64,000 bases of DNA from Massilia sp. Root133 (lineage in GTDB: Bacteria; Pseudomonadota; Gammaproteobacteria; Burkholderiales; Burkholderiaceae_D), in the NCBI RefSeq assembly GCF_001426525.1, contig NZ_LMEW01000004.1, forward strand, positions 1-64,000. Reading direction: 5' to 3'. The notes under the pieces were generated by a model that was not told where the DNA came from, searched no databases, and saw only the letters and a list, made by a program, of their open reading frames with translations. A program made the position numbers and the translations under genes. Below, piece after piece: positions 23,450-34,084 of this stretch (position 1 is its first letter; every line of letters starts with the position of its first letter).

Positions 23450-24715
23450 CTAAACGACGTAGATTGCGCGGAAATCGTTCACGTTGGTCAAGGTGGGCCC
23501 CGTGATGAGGGAATCGCCCAGCGCACGGAAGAACGTGTGCGCATCGTTGCTCTCGAGGCTCGCGCGCGGCGGCAGGCCGCGTTCCCAGCCGCGCGCCAGC
23601 GTGTCCGGCGTGACGAACGCGCCGGCGATTTCCTCGGCGCCGTCGACGCCGTCCGTGTCCCCGGCCAGCGCGTGGATACCCGGCGCACCGTCCAGCGCGA
23701 CGGCGAGCGCCAGCAGGAATTCGACGTTGCGGCCGCCGCGGCCGTTGCCGCGGATGGTGACGGTCGTCTCGCCGCCGGACAGCAGCACGCACGGTCCCGC
23801 GACCGGCTGGCCGTGGCGGCGCACCTGCAGGGCGATGCCGGCCATGACCTTGGCCACGTCGCGCGCCTCGCCCTCGATGCTGTCGCCGAGGATCAGCGGC
23901 GTCACGCCGGCCTTGCGGGCGACGTCGGCCGCGGCCTCCAGCGCCATCTGCGGCGACGCGACGATGTGCGTGTCGACGTGGTCCAGGCGGCGGTTGCCCG
24001 GCTTGACGGTTTCACCCATGCCGGATTCCAGCAGGCGGCGCGCGCCCGCCGGCAGGTCGATGCCGTAGCGGCGCACGACTTCCAGCGCATCCGCGCAGGT
24101 CGTCGGGTCGCCCACGGTGGGACCGGAGGCGATGTCCATCGGGTTGTCGCCCGGGACGTCGGAAATCAGGAGGTTGACCACGCGCGCCGGGTGGCAGGCC
24201 GCGGCCAGCCGGCCGCCCTTGATGGCGGACAGGTGGCGGCGTACGCAGTTCATTTCGGTGATGCTGGCGCCGGAAGCGAGCAGCGCGCGGTTGATCGCCT
24301 GCTTGTCTTCCAGCGTGACGCCCTCGCCCGGCAGCGGCAGCAGCGCGGAACCGCCGCCGGAGATCAGGCAGATCACGAGGTCGTCCGCCGACAGGCCGCG
24401 CACCGTGCGCAGCACGCGCTGGGCGGCTTCGCGGCCGGCGGCGTCGGGGACCGGATGGGCGGCTTCGACGATCTCGATGCGTTCGCACGGCACGGCATAG
24501 CCGTAGCGCGTGACGACGAGGCCCGACAGCGGACCGGGCCAGCTGCGCTCCAGCGCCTGCGCCATCGCGGCGGACGCCTTGCCGGCGCCGATCACCACCG
24601 TGCGGCCCTTCGGCGGCGCCGGCAGGTTGCGCGGGATGCACAGCGCAGGCTGGGCCGCGTCGACGGCGGCGGTGAACATGCTGGCGAGCAGTTCGCGTGG
24701 GGTCATGGTGGTCAT
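23450..24715 (-). CDS. ttuD: Glycerate 2-kinase (TtuD/MOFRL family)
   Basis: A 421-residue kinase turning D-glycerate into 2-phosphoglycerate. N-terminal domain: VVIGAGKASAAMAQALE, then CLISGGGSALLPLPGEGVT, NCVRRHLSAIKGGRLA and LLISDVPGDNP. C-terminal MOFRL domain: LLSGGETTVT, GRGGRNVEFLLALA and AGDTDGVDGAEEIAGA. The start at 24715 has AGGAG six bases upstream; the open frame extends upstream into the glxR end but without a ribosome site. It is last in gcl-hyi-glxR-ttuD, completing the glycerate route, and is followed by a terminator. Confidence 0.93.
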   Translation of the reverse strand: MTTMTPRELLASMFTAAVDAAQPALCIPRNLPAPPKGRTVVIGAGKASAAMAQALERSWPGPLSGLVVTRYGYAVPCERIEIVEAAHPVPDAAGREAAQRVLRTVRGLSADDLVICLISGGGSALLPLPGEGVTLEDKQAINRALLASGASITEMNCVRRHLSAIKGGRLAAACHPARVVNLLISDVPGDNPMDIASGPTVGDPTTCADALEVVRRYGIDLPAGARRLLESGMGETVKPGNRRLDHVDTHIVASPQMALEAAADVARKAGVTPLILGDSIEGEARDVAKVMAGIALQVRRHGQPVAGPCVLLSGGETTVTIRGNGRGGRNVEFLLALAVALDGAPGIHALAGDTDGVDGAEEIAGAFVTPDTLARGWERGLPPRASLESNDAHTFFRALGDSLITGPTLTNVNDFRAIYVV

Positions 24716-24741
24716 CGTAGTCTCCTGTCCGGTCGCCGTCA

Positions 24742-25635
24742 TTACTGCTGCTTCTGGCCGATCTCGAAGTTCGACATGATCTCCAGCGCGCGCACCATCG
24801 CGGAGTGGTCCCAGCTGCCGCCTTCGTGCGCCGCGCAGGTGTTGAACAGTTCCTGCGCGGTGGCGGTGTTCGGCAGCGCCACGCCCAGCTGGCGGCCGGT
24901 GGTCAGCGCCAGGTTCAGGTCCTTGCGGTGCAGGTCGATGCGGAAGCCCGGCGCGAACGTGCGCTTGACCATCCGTTCCCCATGCACCTCGAGGATGCGC
25001 GAGTTCGCGAAACCGCCCATCAGCGCCTCGCGGACGCGGGCCGGATCGGCGCCGGCCTTGGCGGCCAGCAGCAGCGCCTCGCCGACCGCTTCGATCGTCA
25101 GCGCGACGATGATCTGGTTCGCGACCTTGGTGATCTGGCCGTCGCCGTTGCCGCCGACGAGCGTGATGTTCTTGCCCATCTTGTCGAACAGCGGCTTCAC
25201 TTTCGCGAACGCCGCCTCGCTGCCGCCGACCATGATGGTCAGGCTCGCGGCCTTGGCGCCCACTTCGCCGCCCGACACCGGCGCATCCAGGTATTCGCAG
25301 CCCAGCGCGTTGATGCGCTTGGCGAAATCCTTCGTGGCGACCGGGGAGATCGAGCTCATGTCGACGACGATCTTGCCGGCCGACAGGGCCGATGCCACGC
25401 CGTCCTTGCCGAACAGGACCTCGTCCACCTGCGGGGTATCCGGGACCATGATGAAGATGATGTCCGCCTGCGCGGCCACTTCGGCGCCGTTCAGGCACAC
25501 GCGGGCACCCGCTTCGACGAGGGCCGACGGGGTCGGGCCGACGGTGTTGGTGAACAGCGTGTGGCCGTCGTTGATGAGGTGTCCCGCCATCGGGGCACCC
25601 ATGATGCCCAGGCCGATGAATCCGATGTTTGCCAT
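24742..25635 (-). CDS. glxR: Tartronate semialdehyde reductase (2-hydroxy-3-oxopropionate reductase)
   Basis: A 297-residue NAD(P)H-dependent beta-hydroxyacid dehydrogenase that reduces tartronate semialdehyde to D-glycerate. It shows the nucleotide-binding GFIGLGIMGAPMAGHLINDG, the substrate-binding YLDAPVSGGEVGAKAASLT, the catalytic Lys segment GDGQITKVANQIIVALTIEA and the C-terminal KDLNLALTTGRQLGVALPN. AAGGAG precedes the ATG. It could equally be named garR; its place between hyi and glycerate kinase in a gcl operon favours glxR. Confidence 0.94.
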   Translation of the reverse strand: MANIGFIGLGIMGAPMAGHLINDGHTLFTNTVGPTPSALVEAGARVCLNGAEVAAQADIIFIMVPDTPQVDEVLFGKDGVASALSAGKIVVDMSSISPVATKDFAKRINALGCEYLDAPVSGGEVGAKAASLTIMVGGSEAAFAKVKPLFDKMGKNITLVGGNGDGQITKVANQIIVALTIEAVGEALLLAAKAGADPARVREALMGGFANSRILEVHGERMVKRTFAPGFRIDLHRKDLNLALTTGRQLGVALPNTATAQELFNTCAAHEGGSWDHSAMVRALEIMSNFEIGQKQQ

Positions 25636-25657
25636 GATGTGTCTCCTTGTAGTTTGA

Positions 25658-26437
25658 TTAAGCGTTCAGCCGGGCGATCCAGTCCAGGCCCGCGCGGGTG
25701 TCGGCGGCCGGCTTGTACTCGCAGCCGATCCAGCCGTCGTAGCCGATGCGGTCGAGGTGCTTGAACAGGAACGGGTAATTGATCTCGCCCGTGCCCGGCT
25801 CGTTGCGGCCCGGGTTGTCCGCGACCTGGATGTGGGCGATGCTGCCCAGGTGCTTCTCGACCGTCTTCGCCAGCTCGCCTTCCATGCGCTGGGCGTGGTA
25901 GACGTCGTACTGGACGAACAGGTTGTCCGCGCCCACCGCGTCGATCAGGTCGAGCGCCTGCCGCGTCGTGTTCAGGTAGAAGCCCGGAATGTCGTACGTG
26001 TTGATCGGTTCGATCAGCAGCTTGACGCCGGCCTGCTTCAGCTGCGTCGCGGCGTAGCGCAGGTTGTCGACGACGGTGCGGCGCAGCGTGCCTTCGTCGA
26101 CGCCGGCCGGCGCGATGCCCACCAGGCAGTTCACCTGGCGGCAGTTCAGCGCTTTCGCGTAATCGATGGCGCGGGCGACGCCTTCGCGGAACTCGGCCTC
26201 GCGGCCCGGCAGCACGGCGATGCCGCGTTCACCTTTGTCCCAGTCGCCGGCCGGCAGGTTGTGCAGGACCTGCGTCAGGCCGAATTCCTGCAGGCGTTCC
26301 GCCAGCGCTTCCTTTTCGAACCCGTACGGGAACAGGTATTCGACGCCCTTGAACCCCGCGTCGCGCGCCGCTTCGAAGCGGTCGAGGAACGGCAGTTCGT
26401 TGAACAGCATCGTCAGGTTGGCAGCAAATCTTGGCAT
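25658..26437 (-). CDS. hyi: Hydroxypyruvate isomerase
   Basis: A 259-residue TIM-barrel enzyme interconverting hydroxypyruvate and tartronate semialdehyde. It matches the Hyi family throughout: MPRFAANLTMLFNELPFLDR, GVEYLFPYGFEKEAL, metal-binding Glu in LIEPINTYDIPGFYLN, and VQYDVYHAQRMEGEL. The start at 26437 follows CAGGAG; the open frame begins 17 codons earlier, inside the end of gcl. It lies 25 bp after gcl on the same strand. Confidence 0.94.
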   Translation of the reverse strand: MPRFAANLTMLFNELPFLDRFEAARDAGFKGVEYLFPYGFEKEALAERLQEFGLTQVLHNLPAGDWDKGERGIAVLPGREAEFREGVARAIDYAKALNCRQVNCLVGIAPAGVDEGTLRRTVVDNLRYAATQLKQAGVKLLIEPINTYDIPGFYLNTTRQALDLIDAVGADNLFVQYDVYHAQRMEGELAKTVEKHLGSIAHIQVADNPGRNEPGTGEINYPFLFKHLDRIGYDGWIGCEYKPAADTRAGLDWIARLNA

Positions 26438-26462
26438 GTCGTTCTCCTGAGTCTTCTTACTT

Positions 26463-28232
<1,770 letters not shown>

Positions 28233-28326
28233 ATTCTCCTCCGTTGCTATGGTTAGTCTTGGACTGATGACCCAGCATAGCCATAAGCCACGGTAAGTTG
28301 AATTGCTGCTATTATCGGCTCTGTCG

Positions 28327-28339
28327 ATACTTTAAGTAT
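28327..28339. promoter_or_regulatory. LysR-type operator between gcl and lysR
   Basis: ATACTT-T-AAGTAT is a perfect 13-bp palindrome 17 bp before the LysR start, in the 124-bp gap shared with gcl. It has the dyad form of a LysR recognition site and sits where autoregulation and control of gcl would occur. Confidence 0.5.
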
Positions 28340-28356
28340 TGAATGGGATAAAAGGC

Positions 28357-29262
28357 ATGGACCGCTACACGGAAATACGCAGCTTCGTACTCATCACCGA
28401 AAAGGGCAGTTTCGCCGGCGCCGCGCTGGCGGAAGGCGTGACGCCCGTCGTCATGGGCCGCCGCCTGGACGCCCTGGAACAACGCCTCGGCGTGCGCCTG
28501 ATGCACCGCTCGACGCGCGGCCTCACGTTGACGGCGCTGGGCGAACAGTTCATCGAACCGTGCCGCCAGCTGCTGCGCGATTTCGACATCACGGAGAACA
28601 GCATCAGCGCGGGCCGCAGCACGGTGCGCGGCCACCTGGTCGTGTCGGCGCCGGCGGCGTTCGGGCGCAAGCACGTGGCCCCGCACGCGCCGGCATTCCG
28701 GGCCATCCACACGGAACTCAAGATGTCGTTCAACTTCACCGACAGCGTCGTCGACCTCGTGCGCGAAGGCTACGACATGTCGATCCGCATCGGCGAAGTG
28801 ACGGACCCGAACTACGTGGCGATTCCGCTCTTCCCCAACCGGCGCGTCGTGTGCGGCACGCCCGACTACTTCGAGCGCAACGGCGTGCCGCGCGCGCCCG
28901 AAGATCTCGCGCGCCACAACTGCCTCGCCTTCAACCTGCAGGGCGGCCAGCAGCGCGGCTGGACGTTCCAGCGCGACGGCAAGCTGTTCGCCGTGCGCGT
29001 GGACGGCGACCTCGCGTGCAACGACGGCGAGCTGCTGTTCGACTGGGTGAAACAGGGACTGGGCATCGGCTGGCGCTCCACGTGGGAGATCCAGGCCGAG
29101 CTGAAACGCGGAGAGCTCGTGACGGTGCTGGACGACTACGCGGTCGGGAATTACCCGATCCAGGCCGTGTTCCCGCAGCAGCGCTACCTGCCGGCGAAGA
29201 TCCGCCACTTCATCGACCACCTGAAGGCGGTGTACAACACGCCGGGGTATTGGGAGTCCTGA
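28357..29262 (+). CDS. LysR-family regulator, divergent from the gcl operon
   Basis: A 301-residue LysR regulator. The winged HTH is N-terminal (EIRSFVLITEKGSFAGAALA, VVMGRRLDALEQRLGVRLMH, RSTRGLTLTALGEQF); the effector domain spans ~90-295. AAAGG lies close to the ATG at 28357; an in-frame TTG six codons upstream is less likely. Its divergence from gcl-hyi-glxR-ttuD and the palindrome between them make it the probable regulator of glyoxylate use. Confidence 0.9.
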   Translation: MDRYTEIRSFVLITEKGSFAGAALAEGVTPVVMGRRLDALEQRLGVRLMHRSTRGLTLTALGEQFIEPCRQLLRDFDITENSISAGRSTVRGHLVVSAPAAFGRKHVAPHAPAFRAIHTELKMSFNFTDSVVDLVREGYDMSIRIGEVTDPNYVAIPLFPNRRVVCGTPDYFERNGVPRAPEDLARHNCLAFNLQGGQQRGWTFQRDGKLFAVRVDGDLACNDGELLFDWVKQGLGIGWRSTWEIQAELKRGELVTVLDDYAVGNYPIQAVFPQQRYLPAKIRHFIDHLKAVYNTPGYWES

Positions 29263-29271
29263 CGCCGGCGG

Positions 29272-31317
29272 TCAGGCCGCCGCCCGGACCGGCGGCGCGG
29301 CCGGCCCGATGACGGTCGCCAGCGCGAGCACGTCGTCGGCGGCCGTCCGCTTCAGGTCCGCATCCGCCGCGGCGATCACGTGCGGCGCCAGCGCGGCGGC
29401 GTCCACGATCCCCACCGCCCGGTTACGCCCGCCCTGCTTGGCCGCGTACAGGCACAAGTCGGCGAGATGGACCAGTTGCTCCCAGTCCGGATCGACGTCG
29501 CCCGGGCTCAGGGACTTGGGGCAGAAGCCGATGGAAATCGTCACGTCCAGCGCGCGGTCGTCCAGCGCGATCGGCGTGCCGCCCACGGCCGCCAGCACGC
29601 GCGCGCACACCTGGCGCGCCTCGTCCGTGCCGATGCCCGGCAGGTAGGCGAGGAACTCCTCGCCGCCCCAGCGCACCAGCACATCCTGTTCGCGCAGCGT
29701 GGCAGCCAGGCGCGCGGCCACGTTCTTCAGCACGACGTCGCCCGCGCCATGGCCCAGCGTGTCGTTGATCGACTTGAAGCGGTCGATGTCCATCAGCAGG
29801 AACACGCCGCCCGTGCGCCCTTCCGCGCCGGCGCGCCGTTCGGACGCGGCGCCCGCCTTGCGGTGGTGATGGGGCACGACGTGTTCGTAGAAGTAGTGCC
29901 GGTTGAAGAGCCCCGTCAGCGAATCGCGCGTGCTTTGCAGGAACAGCTGGTCGTTCTTCTGTTGCAGCGACTTGTTCGCCTTCGCCACGCGCCGGTACAG
30001 GAAGCCGATCAGGACGACGGCGATGCAGGTCGTCGCGCACAGCGCCACCCACAGGCTCCGCTGGCGCCGGGCGTTCTGCAGGTCCGCGGCCTTCAACACG
30101 CTCTCGTGGTGGAGCGCGGTGAGTTCGCTCTGCTTCTTCTGGTTGTCCCAGGCCCGCTGCAACGCTTCATAGGACGATTGCTTTTCCTTGCGCCACGCGG
30201 CCAGCGATACGGAACCGGCTTTTTCGTAGATCGTCAACGCCGCCTCGCCAAAACCGACCTGGCCCAGCGCATGGCCGTAGTTGAGCAGCATGCGGACGTA
30301 CTGGTCGTCGTTCTTCAGCGCCTCGAGCGCCTGGTCCGCCATGGCCCTTCCTTCGGCGATATTGCGGAAGTAGATTTGGGAGAGTCCGAGTTCGAACGAG
30401 GCGAGCTGGATGCCGTAGTCGTCGCCGACGGCGCGCGAGATGCGCAGCGCCGCCACGGCCGCCCGTTCCGCTTCGCCGAAGCGCCGGCTCTGCATGTAGA
30501 GCTCCGCCAGATTCGCCAGCGGCACCGCCAGTCTCTCCCGCGCATGGAGTTTTTCCAGGATGTCGACCGCGGCTTTCAGCGCGGCCTCGGCACGCTTCAG
30601 GTTGCCCGCGCGCGCGGCCGTCCCGTATTCGGACAGGCGCGCATGCGCGAGTTGGCCGGCGATGCCGCGCGCCCGCGCGGCGGCGATCATCTCGTCGGTG
30701 CGGGCAAGCGCCTCCGTGGTCTTCCCCACAATGGCCAGCAGGCGCGCCTGTTCACGCAACGCCATTTGCAGGGCGTCCGGATCGGCCCCGGCCCGCGCGA
30801 CGTCCACCGCGCGGGTGACGAATTCGATGCCGCCAGCCGTGTCCCCGTCCTCTTCCACCAGCAATCCCTGCGTGACGAGTGCCTGGGTTTTCAAATAGGG
30901 GTCGGCGGAGTCGGCCGCGAGCCGGGCTGCGCCCTGGATCAGCCGGCGCGCGGCTTCCTGGTCGTGCACGAACATCGACAAGGCATACGCGTGGCTCAGC
31001 ATCGCCCTCGCCAGCAAATCGTCGTCGTGAAGCTCGCGGCCGAGCCGTTCGGCCCCAAGGGCCGCATCGACGGCCCGGTTCTTGTCCTTCATCCACCAGT
31101 AAGCGCGGCTGGTCACGACGAGAACCTGGCCCAGTTCGCGGCCGGTGTGCGCCTGCCGCAGCGCATCCAGCCGCTGCAATGCCGCGCGCGGCATGACGTA
31201 CGCTTCTTCCCGGATAACGGTCAAATCGCGGGTAAAGTCTTCATGCACGTCGCCGGACCGGGCCACGGCCGCCTGGCAGACGAGCAGCAGGCCCAATAAT
31301 ATCCGGCGCACAACCAT
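29272..31317 (-). CDS. TPR-GGDEF diguanylate cyclase, membrane-anchored
   Basis: A 681-residue sensor cyclase. GGAGG lies nine bases before the ATG at 31317. A signal peptide (MVVRRILLGLLLVCQAAVA) leads to a ~380-residue periplasmic region of tetratricopeptide-like helical repeats (TALAR, AELYMQSRRFGEAERAAVAAL, GYALGQVGF-type units), a coiled segment (~375-410), one membrane helix (~418-440, LWVALCATTCIAVVLIGFLY) and a GGDEF domain ending near 640. The active site reads GGEEF, with an RxxD inhibitory site (REQD) five residues before it, so it should make c-di-GMP under feedback control. It faces the LysR gene tail to tail with a 9-bp gap. Confidence 0.92.
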   Translation of the reverse strand: MVVRRILLGLLLVCQAAVARSGDVHEDFTRDLTVIREEAYVMPRAALQRLDALRQAHTGRELGQVLVVTSRAYWWMKDKNRAVDAALGAERLGRELHDDDLLARAMLSHAYALSMFVHDQEAARRLIQGAARLAADSADPYLKTQALVTQGLLVEEDGDTAGGIEFVTRAVDVARAGADPDALQMALREQARLLAIVGKTTEALARTDEMIAAARARGIAGQLAHARLSEYGTAARAGNLKRAEAALKAAVDILEKLHARERLAVPLANLAELYMQSRRFGEAERAAVAALRISRAVGDDYGIQLASFELGLSQIYFRNIAEGRAMADQALEALKNDDQYVRMLLNYGHALGQVGFGEAALTIYEKAGSVSLAAWRKEKQSSYEALQRAWDNQKKQSELTALHHESVLKAADLQNARRQRSLWVALCATTCIAVVLIGFLYRRVAKANKSLQQKNDQLFLQSTRDSLTGLFNRHYFYEHVVPHHHRKAGAASERRAGAEGRTGGVFLLMDIDRFKSINDTLGHGAGDVVLKNVAARLAATLREQDVLVRWGGEEFLAYLPGIGTDEARQVCARVLAAVGGTPIALDDRALDVTISIGFCPKSLSPGDVDPDWEQLVHLADLCLYAAKQGGRNRAVGIVDAAALAPHVIAAADADLKRTAADDVLALATVIGPAAPPVRAAA

Positions 31318-31410
31318 GCTTCCTCCAAACGTAGTCCCGGATAGTAACATCAGGAAACGTCAGATTCCACAAATCAAGTTGTAACGTATCTATTGACCCA
31401 CGGAAACGTA

Positions 31411-32178
31411 TTAGCCGGGCATCTTTTCGCCGGCCCGCAAGGTCAGCACGCGCACGCCGCTGCGGGTCACGGCCACGGTATGCTCGAACTGCGCGGACAG
31501 CGCGCCGTCGCACGTACGCACCGTCCAGCCGTCATCCTCGGTGTGCACGGCGGAGCGGCCCGCGTTGAGCATCGGCTCGATCGTGAACACCATCCCTTCG
31601 CGCAGCACGAGGCCCGTCTGCGGGCGGCCCCAGTGCAGCACCTGCGGCGGCTCGTGCATCTCGCGCCCGATGCCGTGGCCGCAGTACTCGCGCACGACCG
31701 CATAGCCGTGGCGGCGCGCATGCCGTTCGATGGCATGGCCCACGTCGCCCAGCCGCGCGCCGGGACGCACGGCGCGGATGCCCTTCCACATCGCCTCGTA
31801 CGTCACTTGCACGAGCTTTTGCGCCGGCGCCGCCACGGCGCCGACCAGGTAGGTCTTGCTGGAGTCGGCGATGTAGCCGTTCTTTTCCAGCGTGATGTCG
31901 AAGTTCACGATGTCGCCGCTCTGCAGGACGTCCGCCGGCGACGGCACGCCGTGGCACACGACGTCGTTGCGTGACGCGTTCAGCGCGAACGCATAGCCGT
32001 ACTGGCCCTTGCTGGCCGGGCGCGCGCCGAGCGTGTTCACGATGAAGTCGTCGACCAGGTCGTTCACCTGCATGGTCGACATGCCAACCAGATCGAGCCG
32101 GTCGAGCTGCGCGAAGACGTCCGCCAGCAGCTTGCCGGCCGCCGCCATCAGCGCGACTTCCTCCGGCCGCTTCGTCAT
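31411..32178 (-). CDS. map: Type I methionine aminopeptidase (accessory copy)
   Basis: A 255-residue metalloprotease that removes N-terminal Met from nascent proteins. The five metal ligands are visible: Asp in IVNFDITLEKNG, Asp in YIADSSKTYLVG, His in CGHGIGREMHEPP, Glu in MVFTIEPML and Glu in LSAQFEHTVAV. The start at 32178 overlaps the stop of the ParD-like gene (ATGA). Housekeeping map genes usually sit with rpsB/tsf; this one is paired with a ParD-like protein instead, so it is probably a second, specialised copy. Confidence 0.92.
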   Translation of the reverse strand: MTKRPEEVALMAAAGKLLADVFAQLDRLDLVGMSTMQVNDLVDDFIVNTLGARPASKGQYGYAFALNASRNDVVCHGVPSPADVLQSGDIVNFDITLEKNGYIADSSKTYLVGAVAAPAQKLVQVTYEAMWKGIRAVRPGARLGDVGHAIERHARRHGYAVVREYCGHGIGREMHEPPQVLHWGRPQTGLVLREGMVFTIEPMLNAGRSAVHTEDDGWTVRTCDGALSAQFEHTVAVTRSGVRVLTLRAGEKMPG

Positions 32179-32384
32179 GACGCCACCTTGAGCGCCTGCG
32201 GCACGACGCCCGCCGCCCTCAACTCGCGCGCCATGATCTCGTTGAAGCTCTGCGTCGGATTCAGCTCGCACAGCATGCCGATGCGGACCCAGAATGCGGC
32301 CTGCGCGTTGATCGAGCGGCACGACACCGTGCTCGCCTTGCGGATCTGGTCATGCAGCTCGTCTTCGATATTCACGATGCCCAT
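32175..32384 (-). CDS. ParD-like antitoxin-family protein
   Basis: A 69-residue protein with a ribbon-helix-helix-like start (MGIVNIEDELHDQIRKAS, then VSCRSINAQAAFWVRIGM), resembling the ParD_like family. The start at 32384 has AAGG at a sensible distance; an ATG five codons earlier is possible. No ParE or other toxin is next to it; its stop overlaps the methionine aminopeptidase ATG. As a DNA-binding RHH protein it may autoregulate this two-gene operon. Whether it acts as an antitoxin is unproven. Confidence 0.75.
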   Translation of the reverse strand: MGIVNIEDELHDQIRKASTVSCRSINAQAAFWVRIGMLCELNPTQSFNEIMARELRAAGVVPQALKVAS

Positions 32385-32509
32385 ATGCCTACCTTTCATA
32401 TACGTTCCATATACGGAGTATATATTCTAGCCATGCAGCGCCGCAAGCACTGTCGGAAAAACTTACACACAACAACATTGATTGCCATAAGTCATTGATT
32501 ATTATCAAG

Positions 32510-32525
32510 TGGCATCAATATTGCT
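32510..32525 (+). promoter_or_regulatory. Sigma-54 promoter of PEP-CTERM gene 1
   Basis: TGGCATCAATATTGCT carries the invariant GG (32511-32512) and GC (32523-32524) exactly 10 bases apart and matches the TGGCAC-N5-TTGCT consensus closely. It is 38 bp before the ATG, giving a leader of ~25 nt. The second PEP-CTERM gene in the window has the same element. Confidence 0.75.
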
Positions 32526-32562
32526 TTATGTCCGTCAATATCTATAAACCTCAAGGACCGAC

Positions 32563-33120
32563 ATGAAATCCACAACTCTGAAACTCATCGGTGCAATGCT
32601 GTTCGTGGCGTTCGGCGCAAGCCAGGCGCAGGCAAGCGTCATCACCTTCGACGACCAGGCGGGTACGTCGACACTGCCGGTGTCCGCCGGCGGGCTGACG
32701 TTCACCTCCTCGGGCGGCTACGCCTACGTCTGGACGGCCGGCGGCGGCAAGGCCGACAACGGCACCAACAACCTGATCTACGGCCTCGACGCCACGGTGA
32801 CCATCACCAGGACCGGCGGCGGCACCTTCACTCTCAACGGATTCGACGCGGGGCTGAGCTGGTACACGTCGGTGAACGCGTTCGACCTCACGCTCAACGG
32901 CACGGACACGATCTCGCTCGGCAATGCTTACCAGGGCTACCAGTTCGCGAATCTGAAGAACGTCACGTCCGTCACCTTCTCCGGCGCGCCTTCGGATGGC
33001 TATATCGCCATCGACAACGTCGACTTCGACGTCGCCCAGGTGCCCGAGCCGGCCAGCCTGACGCTGCTCGGACTGGGCCTCGCCGGCCTGGCCGCGGCTC
33101 GCCGCAAATCGGCGCGCTGA
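32563..33120 (+). CDS. PEP-CTERM sorting-domain exoprotein (185 aa)
   Basis: A secreted protein with a signal peptide (~1-25, ending QAQA), a beta-rich Gly/Thr/Asn-rich body (ITFDDQAG, GFDAGLSWYTSVNAFDLTL, GYIAIDNVDFDV) and the classic C-terminal sorting tag: VPEPAS, a hydrophobic helix LTLLGLGLAGLAA and a basic tail ARRKSAR. Exosortase (EpsH) cleaves this type of tag; no exosortase gene is in the window. Proteins of this kind are linked to exopolysaccharide and floc formation. AAGGA lies before the ATG, and a sigma-54 promoter lies upstream. Confidence 0.92.
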   Translation: MKSTTLKLIGAMLFVAFGASQAQASVITFDDQAGTSTLPVSAGGLTFTSSGGYAYVWTAGGGKADNGTNNLIYGLDATVTITRTGGGTFTLNGFDAGLSWYTSVNAFDLTLNGTDTISLGNAYQGYQFANLKNVTSVTFSGAPSDGYIAIDNVDFDVAQVPEPASLTLLGLGLAGLAAARRKSAR

Positions 33121-33151
33121 TTGCCTGCGCCGCGCGTGGCGGCAACAGGAT

Positions 33152-34084
33152 TCAGGTTCGCCACGCGATGTTTTCCAGCTCGTCCGAAATGACCTGCTGC
33201 CCGTGCTCCACCATGAATTCGTGGAACGACGCGGCCACCGTCGGAATCGCGCGCGCCGCCTTGTGCATCACGTGCCATTCGCCCTGCACGACGACGCCGG
33301 GCACCGGCAGCACGGCCAGCAGCCGGTTGCGCACTTCCAGCGTGCACGCGTGGACGGACAGGAAGGCGACGCCGAGGCCCGCCGCCGTCATCTGCTTGAT
33401 CGCCTCGTTGCTCGACAACTCGGACCCGATCGCGAGCGCCACGCCCTCTTCCTCGTAGCGCCGCTCGATCGCCGCGCGCGTGCCGGAGCCGCGTTCGCGC
33501 ACGAGCAGGTTGTGGGCCGCGATGTCGGCCAGCGTCACGTTCTCCTTCTCCAGCAGCGGATGGCCGGGCGCGACGAAGAACGCCATCGGGTGGCGCGCGA
33601 AACGGCTCGCGCTGGTCGGGAATTCGCGCGGCGGCGTGCCCATGATGGCGAGGTCGATCTCGTCGCGCGACAGCATGCCGATCACCTCCGGGCGCGAGCC
33701 CACCTGCAGCTTGATGCGCACGTGCGGGCGGCCCGTCGTGAAGCGCACCAGCATCGGCGGCAGCAGGTGCTCCGCCGTCATCACCGCGCCGATGCGCAGC
33801 GTACCGGACGTGACGCCCTTCAGCGCCGCGATCTCGTCGCCCGCCTCTTCCCAGAGGCCCAGGATGCGCTCCGCGTACCCCACCAGCAGCTCGCCCGCGG
33901 CCGTCATCTGGATGTTGCGGCCCTGGCGGCGCGTGAGCGGCACGCCGGCGGCTTCCTCCAACAGTTTCAGGTGCAGCGACACCGCCGGCTGCGTCACGTG
34001 CATCGCCTCGGCCGCGCGCGACACGCTCTGGTGACGCGCCACGAGCATCAGCGCCTGCAGTTGTTTGAAGCTGGCTGGATACAT
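33152..34084 (-). CDS. LysR-family regulator, CbbR/CysB-like
   Basis: A 310-residue LysR protein: HTH at ~5-60 (LQALMLVARHQSVSRAAEAM, VTQPAVSLHLKLLEEAAG), then an effector-binding domain with LRIGAVMTAEHLLPPMLVRF, EIDLAIMGTPP and SNEAIKQMTAAGLGVAFLS. Overall it resembles the CbbR branch, but no Calvin-cycle gene is nearby. AAGG is placed before the ATG. It is divergent from a small HAD-like gene and an NDH-2-like gene; a near-perfect palindrome overlaps its own start codon. Confidence 0.9.
   Translation of the reverse strand: MYPASFKQLQALMLVARHQSVSRAAEAMHVTQPAVSLHLKLLEEAAGVPLTRRQGRNIQMTAAGELLVGYAERILGLWEEAGDEIAALKGVTSGTLRIGAVMTAEHLLPPMLVRFTTGRPHVRIKLQVGSRPEVIGMLSRDEIDLAIMGTPPREFPTSASRFARHPMAFFVAPGHPLLEKENVTLADIAAHNLLVRERGSGTRAAIERRYEEEGVALAIGSELSSNEAIKQMTAAGLGVAFLSVHACTLEVRNRLLAVLPVPGVVVQGEWHVMHKAARAIPTVAASFHEFMVEHGQQVISDELENIAWRT

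Noticed and set aside
23450-25498. A single 682-codon fusion of glxR-region sequence and glycerate kinase
   Set aside because: The upstream part is out of frame with glxR and meaningless; the kinase has its own AGGAG and ATG at 24715.
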